Assembly: GCA_036555065.1 (NCBI GenBank) | Contig: DATBLZ010000171.1 | Coordinates: 5,443-69,442 of the forward strand | Source: DATBLZ01 sp036555065 | GTDB lineage: Bacteria; Pseudomonadota; Gammaproteobacteria; Steroidobacterales; Rariloculaceae | Direction of reading: 5' to 3' | Length of the DNA: 64,000 nt | Made by a program: the position numbers and the translations under genes | Shown: positions 37,539 through 46,980 of the stretch, piece by piece | How the letters are laid out: every line of letters starts with the position of its first letter | Numbering within the stretch: the first letter of the stretch is position 1 | The notes under the pieces: generated by a model | What the model saw: only the letters and a program-made list of their open reading frames with translations | What the model was told of the DNA's origin: nothing | Databases searched by the model: none

Positions 37539-38327
37539 ATGCCGAGAATCGCCTTGGGTGTGGAGTACGACGGCACCGATTTCGTCGGCTGGCAGCCCCA
37601 ACATAACGGCCGGTCCGTCGCTGTCGAGCTCGCGGCGGCTATCTCGGCCGTGGCCAACGAGACGATACAAGTCCATGCGGCGGGACGCACCGACGCCGGT
37701 GTGCATGCGACCGGGCAAGTCGTGCACTTCGACACGAGCGCGACGCGTTCGGCCCGCGGATGGGCGCTCGGCATCAACTCGAATCTGCCTCCGGACGTCG
37801 CCGTCGCGTGGGTGCACGAGGTGCCTGCCGATTTCGATGCACGCCGTTCGGCCATCGCGCGCCGCTATCGCTACGTCATCGCGTCGTCGGCGACTCGACC
37901 GGCGGTTACGCGGCGGTTCGTGTGGTGGCTCCGCGACGTGCTCGACTGCGCGGCGATGTCGCAAGCGTCGATAGCCTGGCTCGGCGAGCACGACTTCTCC
38001 GCATTTCGTGCCGCAGAGTGCCAATCGTCGACGCCGATGCGACGCGTTCACGCGATCGGCATTGCCCGATACGACGAGCGCGTCGAGATCGAGGTCACGG
38101 CCAACTCGTTCGTCTATCACATGGTGCGCAATCTCGTCGGCACGCTCGCGGAGATCGGTCGTGGCCGCGCTGCTCCGGCTTGGGCGGCGGAGCTTCTCGC
38201 GGGACGCGACCGCAGGCAGGGCGCGGCGACGGCCCCGGCTCACGGGTTGACGCTCGTCGAGGTGTATTACCCGGAGAAGCTCGGGTTGCCACGCCGTGGA
38301 GACAGCCCCTTGTGGGAGCGACTTTAG
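37539..38327 (+). CDS. truA: tRNA pseudouridine(38-40) synthase TruA
   Basis: The 262-residue enzyme modifies the tRNA anticodon stem at positions 38-40. The catalytic Asp lies in AAGRTDAGVHATGQVVHF; EYDGTDFVGWQ and NSFVYHMVRNLVGTL are further family motifs. The C-terminal tail after EVYYPEKLGLP runs into a REP-like unit that supplies the last residues and stop (LWERL). In many relatives trpF (and sometimes trpB, trpA) follows before accD; here accD comes next after 98 bases. Confidence 0.94.
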   Translation: MPRIALGVEYDGTDFVGWQPQHNGRSVAVELAAAISAVANETIQVHAAGRTDAGVHATGQVVHFDTSATRSARGWALGINSNLPPDVAVAWVHEVPADFDARRSAIARRYRYVIASSATRPAVTRRFVWWLRDVLDCAAMSQASIAWLGEHDFSAFRAAECQSSTPMRRVHAIGIARYDERVEIEVTANSFVYHMVRNLVGTLAEIGRGRAAPAWAAELLAGRDRRQGAATAPAHGLTLVEVYYPEKLGLPRRGDSPLWERL

Positions 38328-38369
38328 TCGCGATTGTCCACGGGGGAATCGGCTGACGCCGCCCCCACA
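38311..38369. repeat. two REP-like repeats in the truA-accD gap
   Basis: TGTGGGAGCGACTTTAGTCG at 38311 contains the truA stop; a second unit, GAATCGGCTGACGCCGCCCC, at 38346 follows. A TATCAT at 38392 could be a -10 for accD, but no -35 is clear. Confidence 0.8.
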
Positions 38370-38425
38370 GTGCCCCCGAAGCCGGGCCTGCTATCATTCC
38401 TGCCGCTGGGGATTGGGGACCACGC

Positions 38426-39286
38426 ATGAGCTGGTTTGACAAGCTGATGCCTTCGCGCATCCGGACCGAGCAGCGCAGTCGGTCCGTGCCCGAAGGCCTA
38501 TGGGTCAAATGCCCGGCATGCTCCGCGCAACTCTATCGTGCGGAGCTCAAGCGCAACCTTTCCGTTTGTCCCAAGTGCGGCCACCACCTGCGCATCAATG
38601 CACGCGAGCGGCTCGAGTCGTTTCTCGACGCGGACTCGGCGCGCGAGATCGCTGCCGATCTCGAGCCTCGCGATCCGCTGCGGTTCAAGGATACGCGGCG
38701 CTACCGGGACCGTTTGATGGACTACCAAAAGCGCACCGGCGAGCGCGATGCGCTCATCGTCATGACGGGGTCATTGAAGTCTATTCCCTTGGTCGCCGCT
38801 GCCTTCGAGTTTCGCTTCATGGGCGGGTCGATGGGATCGGTCGTCGGCGAGCGCTTCGTCCGCGGCGTGCAATACTGCATCGAGCACAAACGCCCGTTCG
38901 TGTGTTTCTCGGCGAGCGGCGGAGCGCGTATGCAAGAGGCGCTTTTCTCGCTGTTGCAGATGAGCAAGACGAGCGCTGCGATAGCGGCGCTCGGCGAAGC
39001 GGGGCTGCCGTACATTTCGGTAATGACGGATCCGACGATGGGGGGCGTCTCGGCGAGCATCGCGATGCTCGGCGACGTCAACATCGCGGAGCCGGGCTCG
39101 TTGATCGGGTTCGCCGGCCCGCGGGTTATCGAGCAGACCGTCAAAGAAACGCTTCCCGAGGGGTTCCAGCGCGCCGAGTTCTTGTTGGCAAAGGGAGCCC
39201 TCGACATGATCGTCGATCGACGCAATGCGCGCGACGAGATCGCGGCAGTGTTGTGCAAGCTGCTCGATAGGCCCGAGGCGTCGTAG
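38426..39286 (+). CDS. accD: acetyl-CoA carboxylase carboxyltransferase subunit beta
   Basis: The 286-residue protein has an N-terminal zinc finger (CPAC...CPKC in about residues 27-51) and the carboxyltransferase crotonase fold with [31 protein letters not shown] and [15 protein letters not shown]. AccD/AccA transfer carboxyl to acetyl-CoA for fatty acid synthesis. It is followed two bases later by folC. Confidence 0.96.
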   Translation: MSWFDKLMPSRIRTEQRSRSVPEGLWVKCPACSAQLYRAELKRNLSVCPKCGHHLRINARERLESFLDADSAREIAADLEPRDPLRFKDTRRYRDRLMDYQKRTGERDALIVMTGSLKSIPLVAAAFEFRFMGGSMGSVVGERFVRGVQYCIEHKRPFVCFSASGGARMQEALFSLLQMSKTSAAIAALGEAGLPYISVMTDPTMGGVSASIAMLGDVNIAEPGSLIGFAGPRVIEQTVKETLPEGFQRAEFLLAKGALDMIVDRRNARDEIAAVLCKLLDRPEAS

Positions 39287-39288
39287 GC

Positions 39289-40605
39289 TTGGAGAGACGC
39301 GCGCCGTCCGCCCAGCACCGTTTCACGACCCTGGCCGAATGGCTGGCCTGGTTCGAGACGCTGCACCCGAAGAAGATCGATTTCAGCCTCGACCGGATCC
39401 GTGCGGTGCTCGAGGCGTTGGGGATCGCCAAGCCGCAGTATCGCGTCGTAACCGTCGGCGGCACGAACGGCAAAGGCTCGTGCGTTGCGATTCTCGAGAG
39501 CATCTACGTACACGCGGGCTACAAGGTCGGGGCGTTCACCTCGCCGCACCTGTGGCGCTTCAACGAGCGGATTCGTTTGGGCGGCGCCGACGTCAGCGAT
39601 GCGACGTTGATCGGGCTCTTCGAGCGCATGGAAGACGCGCGCGGATCGATCACGTTGTCGTACTTCGAGGCCTCGGCCGTTGCTGCGATGTTGCACTTTG
39701 CCGAACAGCGCGTCGATGTCGCGATTCTCGAGGTCGGAATGGGCGGTCGGCTCGATGCGGTGAACGTCTACGATGCCGATGCGGCGCTCATCGCGAGCAT
39801 CGACCTCGATCACCGCGAATACCTGGGGCCGGACCGCGAATCGATCGGCCGCGAGAAGGCGGGCATCCTGCGTGCCGGCAAGCCCGCAATCGTCGGCGAT
39901 CCCGATCCGCCGCAGAGCGTCTTTGCGATCGCCGCGGAACGCGGCGCGGCGCTTCTCTATTTAGGGCGCGACTTCGGCGTCGAAGCCCATGCAGAAGGCC
40001 TCGTCTACCGGCGCCCGGGCGCCGCCCCGCGGGTGTTTCCGCGGCCGGCGTTCGGAAGCTCCATCCAGCGCGTCAACGCGGCTGCCTGCATAACCGTGGT
40101 CGAGGAGCTCGCGCACGTGCTGCCCGTCGGCAAGGAGGCGCTCGCGGACGGCATACGCGATGCCCGGATCGCGGGCCGCCTCGACGTCCGGAACATCGAC
40201 GGCGTCGAATGGGTATTCGACGTTGCCCACAATCCCGCGGCGGCGGCGGGCTTGCACGCGGCCGTCGAGCAATTGCCGCGCGCGCCGCGCACCCTCGCGG
40301 TTTTCGGCGCGATGAGCGACAAAGACCTCGCGAGCGTCTTGCGGCCGTTCATCGCCGGCGTCGCCGAATGGCACGTCGCGCCCGTCGGCTCGGAGCGCGG
40401 GGCCTCCGCCGAGCAGCTTTGCGTCGTGCTCGACGAGCTCGCGGCTCGCGGGGTGCGCGCCTATGCCGACGTCGCCGCAGCGTGCGTTGCTGCGCGCGCA
40501 AGCGCGCGACCGCGCGAGCGCGTGCTCGCGTTCGGCTCGTTCTATCTCGTCGGCCCCGCGATGTCGGCTCTTGGGCTATACTGCGCACCACGCTCGCTGG
40601 AATGA
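39289..40605 (+). CDS. folC: bifunctional folylpolyglutamate / dihydrofolate synthase
   Basis: The 438-residue Mur-ligase-like ATPase starts at a TTG two bases after accD, and no ATG near the true N-terminus exists. The P-loop-like VGGTNGKGSCVA, the HLWRFNERIR segment, AVNVYDADAALIASIDLDH with the carbamylated-lysine region, and DVAHNPAAAAGL in the C-terminal half all match FolC. It adds glutamate to folates. It precedes the SPOR-domain gene by six bases. Confidence 0.93.
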   Translation: MERRAPSAQHRFTTLAEWLAWFETLHPKKIDFSLDRIRAVLEALGIAKPQYRVVTVGGTNGKGSCVAILESIYVHAGYKVGAFTSPHLWRFNERIRLGGADVSDATLIGLFERMEDARGSITLSYFEASAVAAMLHFAEQRVDVAILEVGMGGRLDAVNVYDADAALIASIDLDHREYLGPDRESIGREKAGILRAGKPAIVGDPDPPQSVFAIAAERGAALLYLGRDFGVEAHAEGLVYRRPGAAPRVFPRPAFGSSIQRVNAAACITVVEELAHVLPVGKEALADGIRDARIAGRLDVRNIDGVEWVFDVAHNPAAAAGLHAAVEQLPRAPRTLAVFGAMSDKDLASVLRPFIAGVAEWHVAPVGSERGASAEQLCVVLDELAARGVRAYADVAAACVAARASARPRERVLAFGSFYLVGPAMSALGLYCAPRSLE

Positions 40606-40611
40606 CTGCGC

Positions 40612-41148
40612 ATGGATTCGCGTTTGAAAGAACGGCTCATCGGTGCGGCAGTGCTCGTTGCGCTCGGTGTCTGGCTGATTCCATGGTTGCTCGACGGTGC
40701 GGGGCGTCCGCGCGAGTCCGCTGCTCCGGCGCTCGAGCTCCCCGCAGAGGCTGATGCCGCGCCCGTGAGGACGCAAACGATTCGACTCGACCAAAGAGCG
40801 GTTTCGGCAGAGGCCCTGGCCGAGGTGCCGAGCCTGGCCGGCACGCCGGCCGGGACGCACGTGGCTGCGCCAGCCGGCCCCGCCGCCGAACGCGCGGCGA
40901 CTGCCGCCCCGGGGCTCGCCGGCCCGTGGCTGGTTCAGCTCGGGAGCTTCGGCGATGCCGCGAACGCCGAGCGCCTGGCGAGCCGCGTCGACGCGTATGG
41001 TTACGCCGCCGCCGTGTCCGCTGTCAAAGCCTCCGGGAAGGTCATGCACCGCGTTCGCCTCGGTCCGTATGCGACGCGCGGCGAGGCCGAGGCGGTGACG
41101 TCGTCATTGTCGGTACACGGGTTCGTCGCGCAAGTCGTCCAGGAATAG
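40612..41148 (+). CDS. dedD: SPOR-domain cell-division protein (DedD-like)
   Basis: The 178-residue protein has one N-terminal membrane helix (RLIGAAVLVALGVWLIPWLL), an Ala/Pro-rich linker and a SPOR domain (GPWLVQLGSFGDAANAERL, VHRVRLGPYATRGEAE) that binds denuded septal peptidoglycan. Size, topology and place (folC-dedD-cvpA-purF) fit DedD. Confidence 0.92.
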   Translation: MDSRLKERLIGAAVLVALGVWLIPWLLDGAGRPRESAAPALELPAEADAAPVRTQTIRLDQRAVSAEALAEVPSLAGTPAGTHVAAPAGPAAERAATAAPGLAGPWLVQLGSFGDAANAERLASRVDAYGYAAAVSAVKASGKVMHRVRLGPYATRGEAEAVTSSLSVHGFVAQVVQE

Positions 41149-41165
41149 CAAGACGGAGCGGAGCC

Positions 41166-41684
41166 GTGACCTGGGCGGACTACTTCATCATCGCCATCTG
41201 GCTCGCTTCGGGCGCTTTCGGATACTGGCGAGGATTCACGAAGGAAGCGATCGCGCTTGCATCTTGGCTCGTGGCGATCTGGCTTGCTTGGCGGCTCGGC
41301 GGGGTAGTCGAGCCCATGCTGGGCGAGTGGACGGCGGCACCGGAGCTGCGCATCTGGGCGGCGCGCGTGGTGATCCTCGTCATCGTGCTCGCGGCGGGCG
41401 GCCTGATCGCGTGGTTCGCGCGCGCGCTGATTCGGAGCACGGGTTTGAGCAGCACGGACCGGTCGTTGGGCGCATTGTTCGGCATCCTGCGCGGCCTTCT
41501 GATCGTCGGCCTCTGCGCGATCGGCATCGAGCTCTTAGGGTTGGATGGGGACTCGTGGTGGCGGGACGCGAAACTGCGACCCTTGAGCGATCAAATCGCC
41601 GCAGGTATCCGCTACTATGCAGAGCTCGGCGGGGATTTACTGGCTGACCAAACGTTCGCCGCGTCGGCGCAACGTCTCGGGTGA
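41166..41684 (+). CDS. cvpA: CvpA family inner-membrane protein
   Basis: The 172-residue protein starts at GTG 41166 with GGAG upstream. It shows four membrane helices and the family start WADYFIIAIWLASGAFGYWRGFTKEA, plus RSTGLSSTDRSLGALFGILRGLLI. CvpA is required for colicin V production and supports envelope homeostasis; its exact activity is unknown. It is 17 bases after dedD and five bases before purF, the conserved arrangement. Confidence 0.93.
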   Translation: MTWADYFIIAIWLASGAFGYWRGFTKEAIALASWLVAIWLAWRLGGVVEPMLGEWTAAPELRIWAARVVILVIVLAAGGLIAWFARALIRSTGLSSTDRSLGALFGILRGLLIVGLCAIGIELLGLDGDSWWRDAKLRPLSDQIAAGIRYYAELGGDLLADQTFAASAQRLG

Positions 41685-41689
41685 ACTAG

Positions 41690-43219
41690 ATGTGTGGAAT
41701 CGTCGGAATCGTCGCCACCGGGCCCGTTAACCAAGCGCTCTACCATGCGTTGACGGTGCTGCAGCACCGCGGCCAGGACGCGGCCGGCATTGCGACCGAG
41801 GAAAACAACCGCGTCTATACGCGCAAGGCCAACGGCCTCGTCGGGGATGTCTTCCAGGAGCGCCACATGCTGCGCTTGCGCGGCAACATCGGGCTCGGCC
41901 ACGTGCGCTATCCGACCGCGGGCAGCGGCAGCTCGTTCGAGGCGCAGCCGTTCTACGTGAATTCGCCCTACGGCATATGCATCGCGCACAACGGTAATCT
42001 CGTCAACGCCGAGGAGCTGAAGCGGCTCGTCGTCGAGCGCGACCGGCGTCACCTCAACACGAATTCGGACTCCGAAATCCTGCTCAACGTGCTCGCGCAC
42101 GAGCTCGGGCGCCACGCGAGCAACGGCCTGACGCCCGACGAGATTCTGAGCGCCGTGCAGGCCGTGCACGGACGCTGCTCGGGCGGCTACGCGGTCATCG
42201 CGCTCATCGTCGGCCACGGGCTACTTGCGTTCCGTGATCCGCACGGCATTCGCCCCGCGATCTTGGGCGTGCGCGAGACTGCGAACGGGCTCGAGCGCAT
42301 GGTTGCCTCCGAGAGCGTCGCGCTCGATGCGCTCGGGTTCGAGATCGAGCGCGATATTCGCGCGGGCGAGGCGATCTTCATCGACAAGTCGGGAAAGCTC
42401 CATTCGCGCGAGTTCGCGGGCAAGACGACGCGCACACCGTGCATCTTCGAGTACGTCTACTTCGCACGGCCTGATTCGATCATGGACAGGCTGTCGGTCT
42501 ACAAGGCGCGACTGCGCATGGGCGAGGCCTTGGCCGAGAAGATCAAGCGCATCCGCCCCGATCACGACATCGACGTCGTGATTCCCATTCCCGATACGTC
42601 GCGAACGTCGGCCATGCAAGTCGCGCATCGGCTCGGCCTCAAGTACCGCGAAGGGTTCATCAAGAACCGCTACATCGGGCGCACGTTCATCATGCCGGAG
42701 CAAGCCGCACGGCAGGCCTCGGTACGGCGCAAGCTCAACGCGATCGGCCTCGAATTCGACGGCAAGAACGTGTTGCTCGTCGACGATTCGATCGTTCGCG
42801 GCACGACGTCGCAGCAAATCATCGACATGGCCCGCGAGGCCGGCGCGCGCAACGTCTACTTCGCTTCGGCCGCGCCGCCGGTGCGTTATCCGAACGTTTA
42901 TGGCATCGATATGCCGGCCGCGGCCGAGCTCGTCGCCGCGGGGCGCACGGACGCGCAAGTGCAGCAGATCATCGGCGCGGATTGGCTCGTCTACCAGGAC
43001 CTCGCGGATCTAGAGCAGGCCGTTCACCACGAGAAGGCCGACATCGACGGCTTCGATTCATCTTGCTTCTCCGGCAAATACGTTACCGGCGACGTGAGCC
43101 GCGCCTATCTCGACGAGCTCGAGGTCGCCCGATCGAACGTCAACAAGGCGCGCCGCGACAAGCAGGCTCGCAGTGAAGAGGTCGACGAGGATACGGTTCA
43201 GGTAGCGACCGGTCTCTGA
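41690..43219 (+). CDS. purF: amidophosphoribosyltransferase
   Basis: The 509-residue enzyme performs the first step of purine synthesis. [11 protein letters not shown] starts with the Ntn glutaminase nucleophile Cys2; [23 protein letters not shown] and NSDSEIL are glutaminase motifs. [18 protein letters not shown] is the PRPP-binding loop. It has the usual length plus a short charged C-terminal tail. Confidence 0.97.
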   Translation: MCGIVGIVATGPVNQALYHALTVLQHRGQDAAGIATEENNRVYTRKANGLVGDVFQERHMLRLRGNIGLGHVRYPTAGSGSSFEAQPFYVNSPYGICIAHNGNLVNAEELKRLVVERDRRHLNTNSDSEILLNVLAHELGRHASNGLTPDEILSAVQAVHGRCSGGYAVIALIVGHGLLAFRDPHGIRPAILGVRETANGLERMVASESVALDALGFEIERDIRAGEAIFIDKSGKLHSREFAGKTTRTPCIFEYVYFARPDSIMDRLSVYKARLRMGEALAEKIKRIRPDHDIDVVIPIPDTSRTSAMQVAHRLGLKYREGFIKNRYIGRTFIMPEQAARQASVRRKLNAIGLEFDGKNVLLVDDSIVRGTTSQQIIDMAREAGARNVYFASAAPPVRYPNVYGIDMPAAAELVAAGRTDAQVQQIIGADWLVYQDLADLEQAVHHEKADIDGFDSSCFSGKYVTGDVSRAYLDELEVARSNVNKARRDKQARSEEVDEDTVQVATGL

Positions 43220-43235
43220 TGGCTCAATAGAGCCC

Positions 43236-44438
43236 ATGCGCGTTCTCATAATCGACGATCTGCCGGAGTACCGGCGCACGCTGCGCTACCACGTCGAGGT
43301 GCAGTGGCCCGGCGCCTTCGTCGACGAGGTCGATCCCGGAGCGAAGACGCTCGCCCAGGTCGTCCACGATCTCGCCGGCTACGACGTCGTGATGCTCGGA
43401 CACCCGCTCAAGGGCGAAACGGGCTTTGCGTGGCTCGAGGGATTGCGCAAGGCGGCTCGTTGCCCACCCGTGATCGTGTTCGCCGAGCCGAGCGACGAGT
43501 TCCTTGCGGTCGATGCCCTCAAGGCGGGCGCCGCGAGCTACTTCCCGAAGGCGCGCGTGACCCACCAGCGGCTCATCGACACGCTGCGCAACGCGCTGCG
43601 CCAGGAATCCGTGATTCCGGACCCGGCTGCCCTCATCGGCAAGGTGCGTCGTGGAACTGCGCACAACTACGAGCTCCTGAAGCCCTTGCATTCGAACGCG
43701 TTCGCATCGGTGTATCTCGCGCGCGCCGATCGCGATGGCCGGATGCTCGTCTGCAAAGTGCTGCGCCACGTCCCCGATGCGGACGGGGAAGGCCTCTTCG
43801 ACCGTTTCCTGCAGGAATACGAGATCATTGCCGGGATCGAGCATCCGAATGTCGTGCGCATCTACGATCTCGGCGTCGCCGACGATCACGCGTATATCGC
43901 AATGGAGTATCTGCCGGCAGGGAGCCTGCGCGAGCGCATCAACCGACCTGTAGAAACTGAACGCGCACTCGTTTACACGCGGCAAATAGCGGGCGCCTTG
44001 CAGGCGATTCACGACGTCGGCGTCCTGCATCGGGATCTCAAGCCCGGCAACATCATGTTTCGCGACGACGATTCGCTCGCACTCATCGATTTCGGCTTGG
44101 CCAAGCACCTGAACCTGCAGGGCGCGATCACGGGCATCGGGCAAATATTCGGGACGCCGTTCTACATGAGCCCTGAGCAGGGCCATGCCGATCCCACGGA
44201 CCACCGCTCGGACATCTACAGCTTGGGCTGCGTCGTCTACGAGATGTTGACCGGCGAGCGCCCGTTTACGGGCGCGACCGCCATGAGCGTGATCTACAAA
44301 CATGCGAACGCGCCACGGCCGAGACTCGAGCGCGGCCTTGCGCGACTCCAAGCGCCGCTCGATCGCATGCTCGCCGTTCGCCCCGAGGACCGTTATCAAT
44401 CAGCGGGTGAGTTGCTCGACGACCTCGCGGCGTTGTAG
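43236..44438 (+). CDS. Ser/Thr protein kinase with N-terminal pseudo-receiver domain
   Basis: The 400-residue protein has a receiver-like domain at 1-120 with the acidic pair D7 D8 and K105 (YFPK), but the phospho-acceptor Asp is replaced by Gly 55 (DVVMLGHPLKG). A Hanks-type kinase follows (about 140-400): K174 in VCKVL, the catalytic HRD with D267 (LHRDLKPGNIM), DFG D285, and TPFYMSPEQGHAD. The glycine loop is degenerate (HSNAFASVYLA in place of GxGxxG). I infer a kinase whose receiver serves as a docking or dimer domain rather than a phospho-switch. It starts 16 bases after purF. Confidence 0.88.
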   Translation: MRVLIIDDLPEYRRTLRYHVEVQWPGAFVDEVDPGAKTLAQVVHDLAGYDVVMLGHPLKGETGFAWLEGLRKAARCPPVIVFAEPSDEFLAVDALKAGAASYFPKARVTHQRLIDTLRNALRQESVIPDPAALIGKVRRGTAHNYELLKPLHSNAFASVYLARADRDGRMLVCKVLRHVPDADGEGLFDRFLQEYEIIAGIEHPNVVRIYDLGVADDHAYIAMEYLPAGSLRERINRPVETERALVYTRQIAGALQAIHDVGVLHRDLKPGNIMFRDDDSLALIDFGLAKHLNLQGAITGIGQIFGTPFYMSPEQGHADPTDHRSDIYSLGCVVYEMLTGERPFTGATAMSVIYKHANAPRPRLERGLARLQAPLDRMLAVRPEDRYQSAGELLDDLAAL

Positions 44439-44450
44439 GAACCGCTTCTT

Positions 44451-44486
44451 TGTGGGAGCCGCTCCCACAACTATAGTCGCTCGCAC
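44451..44486. repeat. REP-like repeat at the 3' end of lpxH
   Basis: TGTGGGAGCCGCTCCCACAA (a self-complementary palindrome built from two half units) and ACTATAGTCGCTCGCAC. Read on the minus strand the second part gives lpxH its last codons TGC GAG CGA CTA TAG. Confidence 0.8.
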
Positions 44487-45202
44487 GGTAACGTTTCGAG
44501 CTCGAAGCCGGATTCGTCCCAGCGCAAGCAGCTGCCCTGCTCGTACCACGCGCCAAGAACGATGCGCGTCGCCTCGCGGCCGTCGAGGTCGAAACGGTGG
44601 ATGCCCGGACGGTGCGTGTGTCCGTGCAAGAGCATGCGGACGCCGGATTCGCGCATCGTCGCGGCGACGGTGGCCGCGTTCACGTCCATGATCTCCTCCG
44701 GTTTCGCCGAAATTTCCGTCCGGCTCAGCGCGCGCAGCTCGCTCGCGATCTTGCGCCGCTCAGCGAGCGGCTTGGCGAGGAAGTCGCGCTGCCAGGCCGG
44801 GTCGCGCACGGTCGCGCGCAGCGTCATGTAGCGCGTGTCGTCGGTGCAAAGGAGATCGCCGTGCGTCAGCAGCACGCGCTCCCCGTAGAGCTCGACCCTC
44901 TCGTAGTCGCCGAGCAGCCGGCAGCCGGTGCGCGCCGCAAACCGCCGGCCAATGAGAAAGTCGCGGTTGCCGTGCATGAAATGACAGAGCGTTCCGCCGC
45001 GCGCGACGGCGGCGAGCGAGCCCAAGATAGGCTCGAGGCCGGGATCGTCGTCGTCGTCGCCGATCCAGGCCTCGAAAAGGTCGCCGAGTATATAGAGTCG
45101 CTCGACGCCTCGCGCCCGGCGTTCCATGAACGCGAGGAACTCGCGCGTCGAATGCGGTCTCTCCGAATCGAGGTGGAGGTCGGAGATGAAGAGGGCGGTC
45201 AT
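44471..45202 (-). CDS. lpxH: UDP-2,3-diacylglucosamine diphosphatase LpxH
   Basis: The 243-residue peripheral membrane metallophosphatase carries out the fourth lipid A step. Metal motifs: FISDLHLDSERP, LGDLFEAWIGDD, MHGNRDFLIG, LTHGDLLCTDD and HGHTHRPGIH. The protein ends in LPCERL because its stop lies in a REP-like repeat. It is seven bases after the cyclophilin gene on the same strand. Confidence 0.95.
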   Translation of the reverse strand: MTALFISDLHLDSERPHSTREFLAFMERRARGVERLYILGDLFEAWIGDDDDDPGLEPILGSLAAVARGGTLCHFMHGNRDFLIGRRFAARTGCRLLGDYERVELYGERVLLTHGDLLCTDDTRYMTLRATVRDPAWQRDFLAKPLAERRKIASELRALSRTEISAKPEEIMDVNAATVAATMRESGVRMLLHGHTHRPGIHRFDLDGREATRIVLGAWYEQGSCLRWDESGFELETLPCERL

Positions 45203-45209
45203 CCGCCGA

Positions 45210-45785
45210 TCAATCGGTCAGCAGGACCATGCTCTCGATCACGATCGGCGTCACCGGAACGTCGCTTTGCAAGTTACCGCTGGCGCCCGTCGGCACCTGG
45301 CCGATCGAGTCGACGACGTCCATGCCTTCGACGACCTCGCCGATGACGGCGTAGCCCCAGCGAGGCGGTCGGGGATTCAAATCGAGGTTATCCGCGAGGT
45401 TGATGTAGAACTGACCCGACGCCGAGTGTGGATCGGTGGCGCGCGCGAGCCCGACGGTGCCACGCAAGTTGCTGAGGCCGTTACCCGACTCGTTGAATAT
45501 CTTGAGGAGGGTCGGCTTGAGCTCGATGTCAGTCGTGTATCCGCCGCCCTGCACCACGAAATTGCCGATGACGCGGTGAAATATGGTGTTGGCATAGAAC
45601 CCAGAAGCCACATTCTGCAGGAACGCCTCGACGGACAACGGTGAGCGTGCGCGATTGAGCTTGATGACGAACTCGCCCTTCGTCGTGACGACGCGTACAC
45701 GTGGACTCGCGTTGACCGCGATCGGCTCTTGCGCGAGCGTGGCCACCGACAGGAACAACATCGCTAAGAGAATCGAACGGCGCAT
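45210..45785 (-). CDS. periplasmic cyclophilin-type peptidyl-prolyl isomerase
   Basis: The 191-residue protein starts at the ATG at 45785, where a signal peptide (MRRSILLAMLFLSVATLAQE) begins; an ATG at 45821 lies further upstream. The cyclophilin domain has FHRVIGNFVVQGGGYT, ARATDPHSASGQFYINLADN and the YAVIGEVVEGMDVVDSI tail. This fits the periplasmic PpiA type, which accelerates prolyl isomerisation of exported proteins. It is grouped with lpxH. Confidence 0.92.
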   Translation of the reverse strand: MRRSILLAMLFLSVATLAQEPIAVNASPRVRVVTTKGEFVIKLNRARSPLSVEAFLQNVASGFYANTIFHRVIGNFVVQGGGYTTDIELKPTLLKIFNESGNGLSNLRGTVGLARATDPHSASGQFYINLADNLDLNPRPPRWGYAVIGEVVEGMDVVDSIGQVPTGASGNLQSDVPVTPIVIESMVLLTD

Positions 45786-45850
45786 GCTCGGGGTCTCACG
45801 AGGGTCTTGGCGGCGAATCATACCTCTCCTCGAGAAGAGTCGCGGCTCCT

Positions 45851-45875
45851 TGTGGGAGCGGCTTCAGCCGCGATC
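45851..45875. repeat. REP-like repeat containing the folD stop
   Basis: TGTGGGAGCGGCTTCAGCCG plus CGATC; read on the minus strand GAT CGC GGC TGA ends folD with DRG. Confidence 0.88.
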
Positions 45876-46805
45876 CTTCTTGGCGAGCTTGAGCTCCGCG
45901 GCCTTGACCGTGTTTGCCATGAGCATCGCGATCGTCAGGGGTCCGACGCCGCCGGGGACGGGAGTGAGCGCGCCCGCGACGGCTGCGACGTCCGGGTGGA
46001 CGTCGCCGACGAGGATCGCGCCCGTTTTGGCGAACGTCTCGAGCCGTTTCGGATGATTCGCGAAGATCCGCTTTGCGACAGTCGCGTCTGTGATCCGATT
46101 GATGCCGACGTCGACGACGACGGCGCCGGGCTTGACGTAGTCGGGCGTGACCATCGCGGGCCGGCCGATCGCGGCGACTAGAATGTCCGCCTCGCGCGCG
46201 ACGGCCGGCAAGTCGCGCGTGCGCGAGTGGCAAATCGTGACGGTGGCGTTGCGGTGCAAGAGCAGCATTGCCATCGGCTTGCCGACGATGTCGGAGCGTC
46301 CGAGCACGACGGCGCGCTTGCCTTGAATCTCGAAGCCGTCGCGCTCGAGCATCTCGATGACGCCCGCGGGCGTGCAGGGTGCGAACCCCGCGCGATTCTG
46401 CGCGAGGTACCCGGCGGAGATCGGACTGAAGCCGTCGACGTCCTTTGCCGGATCGATGGCATCGAACACGCGCTGCTCGGCCTCGGCGCCCATTGCGGCC
46501 GGCAACGGCGATTGCACGAGAATCCCGTCGACGGTACTGCTCTTGTTCAGCTTCGCGACGATCGCGAGCACCGCATCGACGCGCGCGCTCGACGGCAACG
46601 TCTCGAGCTTAACCGCCATGCCGGATTCCTCCGCCGTCTTGAGCTTGCTCTTGACGTAGACGTGCGAGGCCGGGTCATCGCCGACGAGCACGATCGAGAG
46701 TCCCGGCGGCCGCCCAAGGCGCTTCTGCACGGCGGCGACTCGCGGGGCTAAATCGTCTCTGATCCTCTGCGCGATGGCTTTGCCATCGATGAGCTTTGCA
46801 GGCAC
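45864..46805 (-). CDS. folD: methylenetetrahydrofolate dehydrogenase / cyclohydrolase
   Basis: The 313-residue bifunctional enzyme interconverts one-carbon folates. The start is the GTG at 46805 (VPAKLIDGKAIAQRI), the usual N-terminus; the frame stays open into the tRNA-Pro gene but that part is not coding. YVKSKLKTAEESGM carries the catalytic Lys; VLGRSDIVGKPMAMLLL and PGGVGPLTIAML are NADP-site motifs. About 20 extra residues lie before the VGDVHPDV segment (ITDATVAKRIFANHPKRLET). The C-terminus comes from a REP-like repeat. Confidence 0.93.
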   Translation of the reverse strand: MPAKLIDGKAIAQRIRDDLAPRVAAVQKRLGRPPGLSIVLVGDDPASHVYVKSKLKTAEESGMAVKLETLPSSARVDAVLAIVAKLNKSSTVDGILVQSPLPAAMGAEAEQRVFDAIDPAKDVDGFSPISAGYLAQNRAGFAPCTPAGVIEMLERDGFEIQGKRAVVLGRSDIVGKPMAMLLLHRNATVTICHSRTRDLPAVAREADILVAAIGRPAMVTPDYVKPGAVVVDVGINRITDATVAKRIFANHPKRLETFAKTGAILVGDVHPDVAAVAGALTPVPGGVGPLTIAMLMANTVKAAELKLAKKDRG

Positions 46806-46852
46806 CGTGCCACTCGAGATTGTGAAAGAGCGCGGATTATAGCGAAGTTCAT

Positions 46853-46882
46853 TTGACGGTCCGCCCGCGCGGCCCCTACCAT
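46853..46882 (+). promoter_or_regulatory. promoter of the tRNA-Pro-Arg-His-Lys cluster
   Basis: TTGACG (46853-46858) and TACCAT (46877-46882) are 18 bases apart. The first tRNA begins 12 bases after the -10, the usual spacing for a short tRNA leader. Confidence 0.6.
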
Positions 46883-46894
46883 TCTCGAGTTTGT

Positions 46895-46971
46895 CGGGGC
46901 ATGGCGCAGCCTGGTAGCGCATCTGCTTTGGGAGCAGAGGGTCGGGGGTTCAAATCCCTCTGCCCCGACCA
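46895..46971 (+). tRNA. tRNA-Pro (UGG)
   Basis: 77 bases. The CGGGGCA acceptor pairs with TGCCCCG, followed by ACCA encoded in the gene. The anticodon stem is TCTGC/GCAGA with loop TTTGGGA, anticodon TGG at its centre. The T-arm is GTCGGGGGTTCAAATCCCTC-like. First gene of a cluster of four with 9-34 base spacers. Confidence 0.97.
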
Positions 46972-46980
46972 ACACGACCA

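Noticed and set aside
46806..46922. Extended N-terminus of FolD reaching into tRNA-Pro
   Set aside because: FolD starts with the conserved PAKLIDGK segment at the GTG at 46805; the upstream codons are tRNA and promoter sequence.
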